Positions 37,005 through 45,776 of a stretch of 64,000 nucleotides of DNA are shown piece after piece. Within the stretch, counting starts at the first letter, position 1. Every line of letters starts with the position of its first letter. The notes under the pieces were generated by a model. That model saw only the letters and a list, made by a program, of their open reading frames with translations. It did not search any database and had not been told where the DNA came from. The translations under genes were made by a program, and so were the position numbers. Source of the DNA: Pullilachnospira sp963929535 (GTDB taxonomy: Bacteria; Bacillota; Clostridia; Lachnospirales; Lachnospiraceae). The DNA lies in NCBI GenBank assembly GCA_963929535.1, contig CAWVIZ010000003.1, positions 310,001-374,000 of the forward strand, read 5' to 3'.

Positions 37005-38108
37005 TTAGTTTGTGATAACCTGCTCTGTCTCTTTGTCGAACACATGAACCTTGGACATATCCAGGCTGAACTTCACGGTATCTCCCTGTCTGGAAGTGGT
37101 GTGCGGATTTACACGGGCTGTCATGTTGAATCCTTCAACCTCAAAGTACAGGAATACCTCAGCACCCAGCAGCTCGTATACGTTGATTCTTGCTTCAACA
37201 ACGCTGTCCGGGAATGTGGTGGCATCGTCTGTTACGTTCTCAGGACGGATACCCAGAACAACAGTCTTTCCGTCATAGCCGCCATCGATCACTGCTTTTG
37301 CTTTCTCGGCCGGCAGTCTCAGCTTGTACTGTCCGATCAGCAGGTCTACATCTTTTCCGGATACCTTAACGGTAGCATCCAGGAAGTTCATCTGCGGAGA
37401 TCCGATGAATCCGGCAACAAACAGGTTACCCGGCTTGTTGTACAGGTTCTGCGGAGTATCTACCTGCTGAACCACACCGTCCTTCATAACAACGATTCTG
37501 GTTCCCAGGGTCATAGCCTCTGTCTGGTCATGGGTTACGTAGATGATGGTTGCACCCAGTCTCTCATGCAGTTTGGAGATCTCAGTTCTCATCTGAACAC
37601 GAAGCTTTGCATCCAGGTTGGACAGCGGCTCGTCCATCAGGAATACCTTGGGATCACGAACGATAGCACGTCCCATAGCAACACGCTGTCTCTGACCACC
37701 GGACAGAGCCTTCGGTTTACGATCCAGCAGCTTCTCCAGATCCAGGATCTTAGCTGCCTCTTTTACCATCTTGTCGATCTGATCCTTGGGAGTTTTTCTC
37801 AGTTTCAGACCGAAAGCCATATTGTCATATACAGTCATATGCGGATACAGAGCGTAGTTCTGGAATACCATTGCGATATCTCTGTCCTTCGGCTCTACAT
37901 CGTTCATAACTTTATCACCAATCTTCAGGGTTCCGCCTGTGATCTCCTCCAGTCCGGCGATCATACGAAGGGTGGTGGACTTTCCACATCCGGAAGGACC
38001 TACGAAGATGATAAACTCTTTGTCTTCAATCTCCAGGTTGAAGTCTTTTACTGCTTCAAATCCGTTGGGATATGTTTTATTAATGTGCTGTAAGGATAAA
38101 CTTGCCAT
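37005..38108 (-). CDS. msmK: Sugar ABC transporter ATPase (MsmK/UgpC/MalK type)
   Basis: A 367-aa cytoplasmic ATPase with Walker A GPSGCGKST, signature LSGGQRQRVAMGRA, Walker B VFLMDEPLSNLDA and a C-terminal TOBE/MalK regulatory domain. CUT1 transporters in Firmicutes often share one such ATPase encoded alone. It is a single gene with its own promoter and terminator, so it probably serves the sugar permeases at 13-15 kb, which lack an ATPase, among others. That link is inference. GGAGG lies eight bases before the ATG. Confidence 0.95.
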   Translation of the reverse strand: MASLSLQHINKTYPNGFEAVKDFNLEIEDKEFIIFVGPSGCGKSTTLRMIAGLEEITGGTLKIGDKVMNDVEPKDRDIAMVFQNYALYPHMTVYDNMAFGLKLRKTPKDQIDKMVKEAAKILDLEKLLDRKPKALSGGQRQRVAMGRAIVRDPKVFLMDEPLSNLDAKLRVQMRTEISKLHERLGATIIYVTHDQTEAMTLGTRIVVMKDGVVQQVDTPQNLYNKPGNLFVAGFIGSPQMNFLDATVKVSGKDVDLLIGQYKLRLPAEKAKAVIDGGYDGKTVVLGIRPENVTDDATTFPDSVVEARINVYELLGAEVFLYFEVEGFNMTARVNPHTTSRQGDTVKFSLDMSKVHVFDKETEQVITN

Positions 38109-38348
38109 TCTAATACCTCCTGCTTGTACTGCATGTGTAATTTCCCATCAGGACATCGTCCTGTAACTGGTTCTAAGTATAAAGGAATTGCCCCGGAACC
38201 GCTATACCATATTTACACAAATATTTCGTTTTCAGCTTGGCAATTCTGCCTGTCATGGTACTGGCACCCCACCTTTTGGGGCATATTGACTAAAATATTC
38301 TAAATTTCATATACAGATTGACGAATATGCATTTTATCATTTCTTTAT

Positions 38349-38377
38349 TTGCTTTTTTGTGCCATTTTCGCTATACT
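38349..38377 (+). promoter_or_regulatory. Candidate promoter of the YesL-like gene
   Basis: TTGCTT, 17 bases, TATACT on the plus strand; a small hairpin (CCGGAAGCC / GGCTCCGG, 38394-38414) follows in the leader. The rest of the divergent 347-base gap is AT-rich with nothing else recognised. Confidence 0.55.
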
Positions 38378-38455
38378 AAAAAGAGCAGTTATCCGGAAGC
38401 CGTAAGGCTCCGGAGGGCATTTTATACAGACTTATAATAAGAAGGAAGGCAAATT

Positions 38456-39331
38456 ATGGGCAATCTATTTAATCCGGACAACAAGTTTTTTACATTTATG
38501 GCTAAGGTTGCGGATCTGATGATCCTGAATTTTCTCTGTATCATCTGCTGTATTCCTGTAATCACAGCCGGAGCATCCATCACAGCCATGTTTTATGTGA
38601 CTCTGAAGATGGTCCGCGGTGAGGAGACTTATATTGTGAAGGGATTCTTTCATTCCTTTAAGCAGAACTTCCGCCAGGGCATCGTAATCCATCTGATCAT
38701 GCTGGTGGTAGGCATCATCCTGGTGTTCGATCTTTATTTCACCCGGCAGATGGCCGATCAGAACGTGATGTATAAGGTTCTCACTTATGTCTTTATGGTG
38801 GGTATCGTAATATATCTGATGATCTTTACCTATATCTACCCGATGCTGGCCAAGTTCTACAACTCCGTGAAGAATACCTTCCGGAATTCCCTGCTGATGT
38901 CCATCCGTCATCTTCCTTACACCCTTCTGATGATGGCAGTTACGGTGGCACCTATTCTGATCATGATCTTCGCTGGACAGATCGGGTCCTTTGTGATCCT
39001 GTTTTATATTCTGATGGGCTTCGCAGTGATCGCATATATCAATTCCCGGTTCTTTGTAAAGATTTTTGACCGGTATATTCCCAATGAGGAGGATCAGGAA
39101 GAAGGAGAAAAGGAGGTGGAGATCGACACCTCTGTGTTCCAGAATCTCCAGCCCACCAACGACCTTCCAGGTGAGGATGACAGCAGATTTGATCCCAACG
39201 CCCGTCCCTGGGAGCTTCCCGCAGAGGATACCTCTTCCGCTGACAATGGCGGAGAAAATGCCCCGGAGGAATCCGATGATATTCCTTCCGAAGCCCAGGA
39301 CAGCAGCGAGGAGGATACGGAAAATAAATAA
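38456..39331 (+). CDS. YesL/DUF624 family membrane protein
   Basis: A 291-aa protein with five or six membrane helices in residues 1-205 and an acidic, low-complexity cytoplasmic tail (residues 220-291, Glu/Asp/Ser/Pro-rich). The opening MGNLFNPDNKFFTFMAKVAD and ITAGASITAMFYVTLKMVRG are typical of DUF624, a family found with sugar ABC transporters and YesMN systems. It lies next to the msmK gene but diverges from it. Exact function unknown. Confidence 0.88.
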   Translation: MGNLFNPDNKFFTFMAKVADLMILNFLCIICCIPVITAGASITAMFYVTLKMVRGEETYIVKGFFHSFKQNFRQGIVIHLIMLVVGIILVFDLYFTRQMADQNVMYKVLTYVFMVGIVIYLMIFTYIYPMLAKFYNSVKNTFRNSLLMSIRHLPYTLLMMAVTVAPILIMIFAGQIGSFVILFYILMGFAVIAYINSRFFVKIFDRYIPNEEDQEEGEKEVEIDTSVFQNLQPTNDLPGEDDSRFDPNARPWELPAEDTSSADNGGENAPEESDDIPSEAQDSSEEDTENK

Positions 39332-39344
39332 CCGTACACGGAAC

Positions 39345-39430
39345 AAGGGCCGCCCCTGGAATTTCCTGAAGGCAGATGATCTGCAGATGCAGATCACACT
39401 GCCATCGGATTCCCGGGACGGCCCTTTTTT
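39345..39430 (+). terminator. Intrinsic terminator of the YesL-like gene
   Basis: AAGGGCCG pairs with CGGCCCTT over a long partly paired hairpin and is followed by six T, 14 bases after the stop. Confidence 0.75.
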
Positions 39431-39607
39431 ATTTCCGCAGACAAACTTTCCAGCGGACATGTCTTCCTGTTCTTTCGTCGGATGCTGCAGGTCATTCCCC
39501 CTGTTTTCCTGGGGATGATCTGCAGCAGTTCCCCCTTACGGATTCTCTGCCGCCAATGCAGGTTCACAGTCCTTACAAACCGGCGAAAGGCGGAACTGCT
39601 GCGATAT

Positions 39608-41998
39608 TTACCCGTTGTTCTCTGGGCTTTCCTGGTTTTCTGCCGCGGCGAAGGTGATCACCACTTTAAACAGATCTCCGTCCAGATAGATGTCAAAAGT
39701 ACCTTTCTGCAATTTCACCAGATTCTTGGCAATGGACAGCCCCAGACCGCTTCCCTCTGTGCTGCGAGATACATCTCCCCGGATAAACCGTTCGGTCAGC
39801 TCATCCGCATTGATGGCATTCAGCGAATGCTCGGAAATATTTTTCACCTGAAAAACCACCCTGCATCCGATCTTTTTCACTTCCACATAGACTCTGGTAT
39901 CGGGCATCGCGTATTTGGCCACATTGTTGTACAGATTTTCCACTACTCTCCACATCCGGCGCCCGTCTGCCAGTATGCGCACCGGCGTATCAGGAATACG
40001 GCTCACAATCTCCAGTCCTCTGGATGCGAACTTTTCCTCAAACTCCCCGTTGGTCTGCCATACCAGTTCTCCCAGATTGATGGGACGCATATCCAGCACC
40101 ACGTTCCCGGAACTGATCTTGGAGGCTTCCACCAGATCCTCTGTAAGCTGCTTCAGTCTCTGGGATTTGCTGTCCAGCACCTGAATGTAGCCCTTGATCT
40201 TTGGATCCTGGATATTTTCCCTTTTCAGCAGATCCACATAATTGATGATGGAGGTAAGAGGCGTCTTGATATCGTGGGACACATTGGTGATCAGATCAGC
40301 CTTCAGCCTTTCGCTTTTCACCGTCTCCTGCACTGCCTTCTGCAGTCCATCCCCCACATGATTCACAGCTTCCGCCATCTCCCGGTTGTCTCCTGTAAGC
40401 TCCCGCTCATCAATCTTAAAGTCCAGTTCTCCTCCGGCGATTCTGGCCAGTCCATCCCGGATCACCTGGCGTCCGGCTCCCTCCTTCAGCAGATAAAGCA
40501 GCACTACTCCGTCACCGATCAGCGCCAGCAGCAGCCCAAAACTGCGAAATGCCAGAAGCACAAACATATTGCCAAGCATCAGCAGGATAAACGCTGTGAT
40601 CATCCGTCCGGATGTCATACGGGCCGCATACACCTTCCGGCAGCTCACCAGAATATTCCGGGTCAGACTGCTTTTCCACAGCAGCTTTCCTTTAAATCTC
40701 CGCACCAGGCTGGTGTAAAACCACAGGAACACAGCAGCAGCCCCCAGTTCCATCACCGCCATCAGGATCGTGCTTTCCCAATACAGGGAACTGCCGTTCA
40801 GGCTCATGGAAATTCCCATTCCGGTCATAACGAAAAGCGCAATTCCCGCTATGGCCCCTGTCACCTCTGTAGGAAGCCGGTCCATGCTCTTCAGATGAAG
40901 CTGACGGTCTTCTCTTACCCGTCCGGCCTGCAGTGTCAGCAGGATAAAGCTGATGATCCCCAATGCCAGGCTGGCAATCACAGCGATCACCAGTACCTGT
41001 CCCCAGGAAATGTACCGCTCGTAAAAAGCCGCCGACGTGGCCATATAATCCTGTACCGGATAATCCGTGTTCACCATCAGGATGATCTCTTCGTTTTCAC
41101 CTGTCAGGGGCAGGTTGTCAAAATGCTCTGCGGTAAATGAATCCGAAATACTGTCCGCCGCGGTTTCCAGGTTCCCATCCGTCCGGATTCCATGGAAAAA
41201 GAACTGCTCTTTATATTCCTCAAACTTATTCAGATCCCGGTAGCCCTCTTCCCATTCATCCACATTGGTATAGATCACTCCCGTATCTGTGTTCTCCACA
41301 CAATACAGGATATTGGTCTCCACGTTCATCTGCTCGCTGGCAAACAGGTAGCTATTCATGTTCTCCAGGACCCGGCTCAGATCTTTATACAGATCCAGAA
41401 GGGATACCGTATCGCTGTTTTCTCTGGCATAATCCGCCAGCGCTGTTCCTGATACGGGCAGAGCCTCCTGCTCCAGATCCCTGCCATTCTCGTACAGATA
41501 GCGAAAAGCCGATGAATAGGAGTCCTCGGAATTCTCCTGTGTAAGTTCACCGCTTTCCTCCTCCCAGTACTCATAGTAACCGTTCTCCGCCTGATAAACC
41601 AGATCCGAAAACTCCACCGCGTACTGGGACAGCCTCTGCAGGTTCTCCACAGTATAGGAGGTATTCTCCCGCTGTTTTCCCACAGGCAGTTCCTCATCGG
41701 TGATATCCACCGTCTTTTCCGGGTCCAGCTTTCCATCTGTGGTAAATGCTGTTCCATACTCCGCCTGCTCATTGAGATAAACCATGTAGTTGGCAATATC
41801 GCTTCCGCACCTCCAGGTGCTCTCATAACTTTTCTCACCTGTGCTCCACAGCTCCTCCATACCCATGCCATTGGAGCTGAGCGTCATCAGCATTCCCACG
41901 CTCCCGGAAAACACCGCGACACACAAAAGAGTCACCACTACGGTCAATACTCTCGCAGGTGCCGCGCAGAGGATACTTCTGCCTTTCTTTTCTTCCAT
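39608..41998 (-). CDS. Sensor histidine kinase with large extracellular domain
   Basis: About 796 aa. One helix (residues 12-34) leads to an extracellular domain of roughly 290 residues, followed by several closely spaced helices (about 330-520). Then come a HAMP-like linker, a HisKA domain with VSHDIKTPLTSI near residue 570, and a HATPase_c domain with NLYNNVAKYA and GSGLGLSI. The ATG eight bases after GGAGG is preferred to one two codons earlier. It is encoded 21 bases after its response regulator. The signal is unknown; similar kinases respond to envelope stress or antimicrobial peptides. Confidence 0.9.
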   Translation of the reverse strand: MEEKKGRSILCAAPARVLTVVVTLLCVAVFSGSVGMLMTLSSNGMGMEELWSTGEKSYESTWRCGSDIANYMVYLNEQAEYGTAFTTDGKLDPEKTVDITDEELPVGKQRENTSYTVENLQRLSQYAVEFSDLVYQAENGYYEYWEEESGELTQENSEDSYSSAFRYLYENGRDLEQEALPVSGTALADYARENSDTVSLLDLYKDLSRVLENMNSYLFASEQMNVETNILYCVENTDTGVIYTNVDEWEEGYRDLNKFEEYKEQFFFHGIRTDGNLETAADSISDSFTAEHFDNLPLTGENEEIILMVNTDYPVQDYMATSAAFYERYISWGQVLVIAVIASLALGIISFILLTLQAGRVREDRQLHLKSMDRLPTEVTGAIAGIALFVMTGMGISMSLNGSSLYWESTILMAVMELGAAAVFLWFYTSLVRRFKGKLLWKSSLTRNILVSCRKVYAARMTSGRMITAFILLMLGNMFVLLAFRSFGLLLALIGDGVVLLYLLKEGAGRQVIRDGLARIAGGELDFKIDERELTGDNREMAEAVNHVGDGLQKAVQETVKSERLKADLITNVSHDIKTPLTSIINYVDLLKRENIQDPKIKGYIQVLDSKSQRLKQLTEDLVEASKISSGNVVLDMRPINLGELVWQTNGEFEEKFASRGLEIVSRIPDTPVRILADGRRMWRVVENLYNNVAKYAMPDTRVYVEVKKIGCRVVFQVKNISEHSLNAINADELTERFIRGDVSRSTEGSGLGLSIAKNLVKLQKGTFDIYLDGDLFKVVITFAAAENQESPENNG

Positions 41999-42019
41999 AA
42001 TCATAACCTCCTGCGGGGG

Positions 42020-42715
42020 TTACATCTTTTCTATCTTATAACCGATTCCCCAAACCACTTTCAGATAGCGGGGTTCCCTGGGATTGATCTCAATCTTTTC
42101 CCTTATATGGCGAATATGCACAGCCACTGTATTATCCGCACCGATAGCCTGCTCATTCCAGATATTTTCGTAAATCTGTTCAATAGAAAAGACTTTCCCC
42201 TGATTCTTGATCAGCAACAGCAGAATGTTATATTCAATAGGCGTCAGCTTTACCTGCTCCCCATCCACGGTAACGATCTTCAGATCATCATCCACCACCA
42301 GGCTTCCGCACTGATAGACCGCATGTTCCTCTTCCACCGGCATGTTCCCCAGCTGAGTATAGCGCCGGAGCTGAGATTTCACCCGGGCGATCAGCTCCAG
42401 CGGATTGAAAGGCTTGGTGATATAATCGTCCGCCCCGATATTCAGTCCAAGGATCTTATCCACGTCCTCAGATTTTGCGGACAGAATAATTATGGGAATA
42501 CTGCTGTACTCCCGGATCTTTCTGGTGGCCCGGATGCCGTCCAGATGAGGCATCATCACATCGATCAGAAGAAGGTGGATCTCCTCCTTTTTCAGCATCT
42601 CCACCGCCTGGATCCCATCGTAGGCCTTCAGGATATGATAACCTTCCTGAGAAAGGTAAATTTCAATCGCGTCAACAATTTCTTTGTCGTCATCACAAAC
42701 TAAGATATTATACAT
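42020..42715 (-). CDS. OmpR/PhoB-family response regulator
   Basis: 231 aa. Receiver domain at residues 1-118 with acidic pocket CDDD, phosphoacceptor Asp near residue 52 (LLLIDVMMPHLDG) and conserved Lys; winged-helix DNA-binding domain at 130-231 (ending RYLKVVWGIGYKIEKM). It is the first gene of a two-gene unit with the kinase. A 14-bp palindrome AAATCTTAAGATTT lies 160 bases upstream and could be its own operator. Confidence 0.95.
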   Translation of the reverse strand: MYNILVCDDDKEIVDAIEIYLSQEGYHILKAYDGIQAVEMLKKEEIHLLLIDVMMPHLDGIRATRKIREYSSIPIIILSAKSEDVDKILGLNIGADDYITKPFNPLELIARVKSQLRRYTQLGNMPVEEEHAVYQCGSLVVDDDLKIVTVDGEQVKLTPIEYNILLLLIKNQGKVFSIEQIYENIWNEQAIGADNTVAVHIRHIREKIEINPREPRYLKVVWGIGYKIEKM

Positions 42716-43016
42716 ATTTCATCACCTCGCTTTCATTATACCCAAAAGGAGCCGGACACGCCAGTTCTTTCTTGGCAGTTCTGCAGTCATTCCGCATCAG
42801 CTCACGGACAAACTGCCTGTTTTCTGCTGTCTGGAAATATCATAACAGGCATTTCTTTATTTCAGAGAGGGGAAATCTTAAGATTTGATGAAAAAAATGA
42901 GTATTTTCCAAAGAGATAAATGTATATGGATTCTTTCTTCCCTCCATGCTATAATAATGAATCAGCAGTGATACCTGTTTCAGAGAACTATATATCCTGC
43001 CAAAGGAGGAATTTCC
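42716..43016. other. Divergent intergenic region with palindrome
   Basis: It contains the perfect palindrome AAATCTTAAGATTT at 42873-42886 and a TATAAT-like box near 42952 that may drive the small plus-strand gene. Nothing else recognised. Confidence 0.5.
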
Positions 43017-43283
43017 ATGTTTCGTTTATGGGGAAAAATCTGGAAAGATAACCGACTGGTAAAAGACACGGTCATCTGTGATGAGACGAATGATACCCGC
43101 ACCCACAAGATCTTCAATTCCCTGGAGGAGCTGTGCTACCTGTGGGATCTGAGCAAGCCGCTGTGGCTGGATCATAATATCACGGAATTCAAACGGCACG
43201 ATAAGACCCGTTTTCGTGCAGACAACTTCATTGATTCCATCGACTTTGATTATCTGGAGATCCAGATTCTGGAGGAAGAGTGA
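43017..43283 (+). CDS. Small conserved-looking protein, function unknown
   Basis: 88 aa with no membrane segment; it begins MFRLWGKIWKDNRLVKDTVI and has an acidic end. The ribosome site AGGAGG lies seven bases before the ATG, and codon use matches its neighbours, so it is probably real. Aromatic-rich (several Trp and Tyr). No family recognised. Confidence 0.7.
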   Translation: MFRLWGKIWKDNRLVKDTVICDETNDTRTHKIFNSLEELCYLWDLSKPLWLDHNITEFKRHDKTRFRADNFIDSIDFDYLEIQILEEE

Positions 43284-43286
43284 TAA

Positions 43287-43316
43287 CAGCGCAGGCGGAT
43301 GATTCCACCTGCGCTG
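43287..43316. terminator. Convergent-gene hairpin
   Basis: CAGCGCAGG / CCTGCGCTG perfect 9-bp stem with a 12-base loop between two convergent stops. There is no T-run on either strand, so termination is probable but not certain. Confidence 0.55.
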
Positions 43317-43320
43317 CTGC

Positions 43321-43962
43321 CTATACAGCCTCCAGCTCCCTTACCTTTTGCACCAGGCGCGCAATCTGTTCCGGATCTCCCCGCATGCGCTTTTCGATCG
43401 GGCTGTTGATATTAATGCCATATGGCTTCACTGCGGCTATGGCCTCTTCCACTCCCACCGAACACAGCCGGTCAGAAAGAAAGAACTCCCTTTTCTGAGG
43501 TCCGTATTCGTCCAGCAGCTTCAGATACCTCTTCTGGCCTTCACTGCTTTCATCCCTGCAGTCATACATCAGATAATCCACCGGATATTCCTGCGCCCGC
43601 CGGATACTTTCCGCAGAATCAATGTAAATCGTTTTGATCAGAGGCTTGTCCGTAAGCCTCCGAAGCTGTTCCATCTCCTCCACAGTGCAGTCTCCGTGAA
43701 TGTGCGCCGCATCGATCACTCCGCTTCCCAGAAGCTCCGCGACCAGCCAGCAGGAAAGGCAGGAAAAGCTTCCCACCGCCTGGATTCCGGGAAGCAGCTT
43801 TCTTTTCAGATATTCCGCCTGATCAATTCCCACCCGGCAATGGCTGTCAAAAAAAACAAACGTCACATAATCCGGGCGGATCCGGTTGACCCAGTCCACC
43901 TCACACAATCTGGCCAATCCGCTGATCTTGATCCTTATCCTTTTTGTATCTGCACTTTCCAT
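43321..43962 (-). CDS. TrpF-like (phosphoribosylanthranilate isomerase-like) protein, catalytic Cys missing
   Basis: A 213-aa TIM barrel. The opening RIRIKISGLARL corresponds to KICGL of TrpF, but the general-base cysteine is serine. The second half keeps DYLMYDCRD at the place of the general-acid Asp and ends with a phosphate-loop-like ININSPIEKRMRGDPEQI. HIHGD corresponds to QLHGDE. No other trp gene is near. It may have a changed substrate or be inactive as an isomerase; calling it trpF would be unsafe. Confidence 0.65.
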   Translation of the reverse strand: MESADTKRIRIKISGLARLCEVDWVNRIRPDYVTFVFFDSHCRVGIDQAEYLKRKLLPGIQAVGSFSCLSCWLVAELLGSGVIDAAHIHGDCTVEEMEQLRRLTDKPLIKTIYIDSAESIRRAQEYPVDYLMYDCRDESSEGQKRYLKLLDEYGPQKREFFLSDRLCSVGVEEAIAAVKPYGININSPIEKRMRGDPEQIARLVQKVRELEAV

Positions 43963-44173
43963 ATTCTCATCTCACTTTCCACTGCAGACTGATACATCAC
44001 AAATCTTTTCTACTTTAAATTGTAATACTATTTTTGTATTTGTCAATTTATTTTACGAAATTTTATGTATATTTAACAATAGTTCAGCTATTATCAGCAA
44101 AACGGGGAAGATCATTTCACTTTTCCTTCAGCAGACCGTATTCATACAAGCCCATCTTCTGTTGTTGCTATTC

Positions 44174-44632
44174 TCAGGCGGAAAAAATTTTTCTGAACAG
44201 CCATCTCACCAGCGGACCACAGAAAAAGATCTGCCAGCAAAGCGCCATAGGAAAATTACACACCAGTGTCTGCAGCCATACCGCCAGAAATTCCTTCCCG
44301 GGAAATTTAAAGATCAGCGTAGCCCAGAAGCTCATCACCGGACACATCAGACAAACGGTTACCGCAGCTCTCACAGTCACCACCAGAATCGGCTTATCCT
44401 CCCCCGGTGTTACCATACGGAATGCGATTTTGGGCGCCAGCCTGTCCATGAAGAAAAATCCCATCACAAAACAGATGGGAAACATGATCCTCATCTCCGA
44501 GAAGGCCAGAAGGAATCCCTGGTTCGTCATTCCTCCCATCCGCAGTCCTGTGTTGTAAAATTCCATGGCCATCACCATGAAAAATGTCATAAGCACCGCA
44601 TACACCACTTCCTGAAATTTTGTTTTCGGCAT
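44174..44632 (-). CDS. DUF2798-like four-helix membrane protein
   Basis: 152 aa with four hydrophobic helices arranged as two similar halves (VYAVLMTFFMVMAMEFYN and AVTVCLMCPVMSFWATLIF in corresponding positions), as in DUF2798. Function unknown. GAGGAG lies eight bases before the ATG; the frame is open 35 codons further upstream through repeat DNA and is not used. Confidence 0.75.
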   Translation of the reverse strand: MPKTKFQEVVYAVLMTFFMVMAMEFYNTGLRMGGMTNQGFLLAFSEMRIMFPICFVMGFFFMDRLAPKIAFRMVTPGEDKPILVVTVRAAVTVCLMCPVMSFWATLIFKFPGKEFLAVWLQTLVCNFPMALCWQIFFCGPLVRWLFRKIFSA

Positions 44633-44685
44633 CGTATTTACTCCTCTCTCTTCTGTTTTTTTACAGCAATGCAGCCGGAAGGCTG

Positions 44686-44715
44686 GCATGGCAGCCGCCT
44701 GCCAGGCGTGTCGCG
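44686..44715 (-). repeat. Terminator-tail repeat, copy 4
   Basis: GCATGGCAGCCGCCTGCCAG then GCGTGTCGCG: the same unit as at 1.2 kb with about five changes, placed directly after the T-run of the dehydrogenase terminator. Confidence 0.7.
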
Positions 44716-44761
44716 AAAAAAAAGCAGTGTATGTCAACTGGACTTACGTGACATACACTGC
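44716..44761 (-). terminator. Intrinsic terminator of the dehydrogenase gene
   Basis: A perfect 13-bp stem (GCAGTGTATGTCA / TGACATACACTGC) followed by eight T on the minus strand, 55 bases after the stop. Confidence 0.92.
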
Positions 44762-44815
44762 TCGTTTTCGCTGCTATTATAGCAAACAGAAACAAAATTT
44801 TTCAAGAAACTTTTT

Positions 44816-45772
44816 TCAGTATACTCTGTTTGTGGAATCTCCCTTCAGAAACCGGGCGATATTGGCGGCTGTTTCCTCCACACACCGCCTTCTGGTCTCC
44901 ACAGGCGCCCAGCCGATATGGGGAGTGATCACCAGCTTCCGGCTGTCCCGGATCCGCATCAGCGGATTATCCGGGGAAATAGGCTCACTGGACACCACAT
45001 CCAGCGCGGCTCCGGCGATCCGGCCCTCTTCCAGGGCCTGTGCCAGCGCCTCATCCTTCACTATGGGGCCCCTGGCCACATTCACCAGAAAGGCGGACGG
45101 CTTCATGGCATGGAAAGCTTTCTTATCCATCAGGCCTTCCGTGTACCTATTCAGGGGCGCATGGATAGACAGGACGTCGGAGCGCTTCAAAAGCTCCTCA
45201 AACTCCACCTGCTCATACCCGGACTCATACCGGTGTCCGGAGGCTGAACAGCAGATGACTCTGCATCCAAAGGCCTCCGCGATGGCCGCCACCTTTCGCC
45301 CGATGGCTCCCAGGCCCAGGATCCCCCAGGTTTTTCCCGCCAGCTCCATAAACGGCTCACCAAACCAGGAAAATCCATCGTACCGGGAATACTCTCCGGA
45401 TTTTACAAAATCATCGTAGTACCGCAGCCGCTCCATCAGGTAAAGGAGGAGCGCGAAAGTATGCTGCGCCACTGCCTCTGTAGAGTATCCGGCCACATGA
45501 TAGGCGGCAATCCCCCGGCTCTTCAGGTAATCCCCGTCCAGATTGTTGATGCCTGTGGCGCTTAAACATACCAGACGGATATGGAGAGCGTCCTCCAGTG
45601 TCTCCCGGCAGATGGGCAGCTTGTTGGCCACGATCACCTCCGCGTCCCGGATCCTCTCTTTCATCTCTTCCGGTCTGGTATTGGGATAAACTTTTACCTC
45701 CCCGAATTGCTCGAAGGAGGTAAAAGCAATATCGTCACCCAGGCTTTTTGCTTCCAAAATGACAATTTTCAT
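44816..45772 (-). CDS. D-2-hydroxyacid dehydrogenase
   Basis: A 318-aa NAD-dependent enzyme, typical length. Rossmann motif GLGAIGRKV near residue 150; catalytic Arg in VNVARGPI, Glu in DVVSSEPI, His in TPHIGWAP. It reduces a 2-keto acid such as hydroxypyruvate or a branched-chain keto acid; glycerate dehydrogenase is the closest common label. It lies four bases downstream of pgi in the same direction, so the two share a transcript. Confidence 0.9.
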   Translation of the reverse strand: MKIVILEAKSLGDDIAFTSFEQFGEVKVYPNTRPEEMKERIRDAEVIVANKLPICRETLEDALHIRLVCLSATGINNLDGDYLKSRGIAAYHVAGYSTEAVAQHTFALLLYLMERLRYYDDFVKSGEYSRYDGFSWFGEPFMELAGKTWGILGLGAIGRKVAAIAEAFGCRVICCSASGHRYESGYEQVEFEELLKRSDVLSIHAPLNRYTEGLMDKKAFHAMKPSAFLVNVARGPIVKDEALAQALEEGRIAGAALDVVSSEPISPDNPLMRIRDSRKLVITPHIGWAPVETRRRCVEETAANIARFLKGDSTNRVY

Positions 45773-45776
45773 ATTC

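Noticed and set aside
39482..41140. 552-codon open frame opposite the sensor kinase gene
   Set aside because: It is antisense to a gene with clear kinase domains, has no family similarity and no ribosome site.
43321..43962. Naming the gene trpF
   Set aside because: The catalytic cysteine is serine and no tryptophan genes are near, so only a TrpF-like label is supported.
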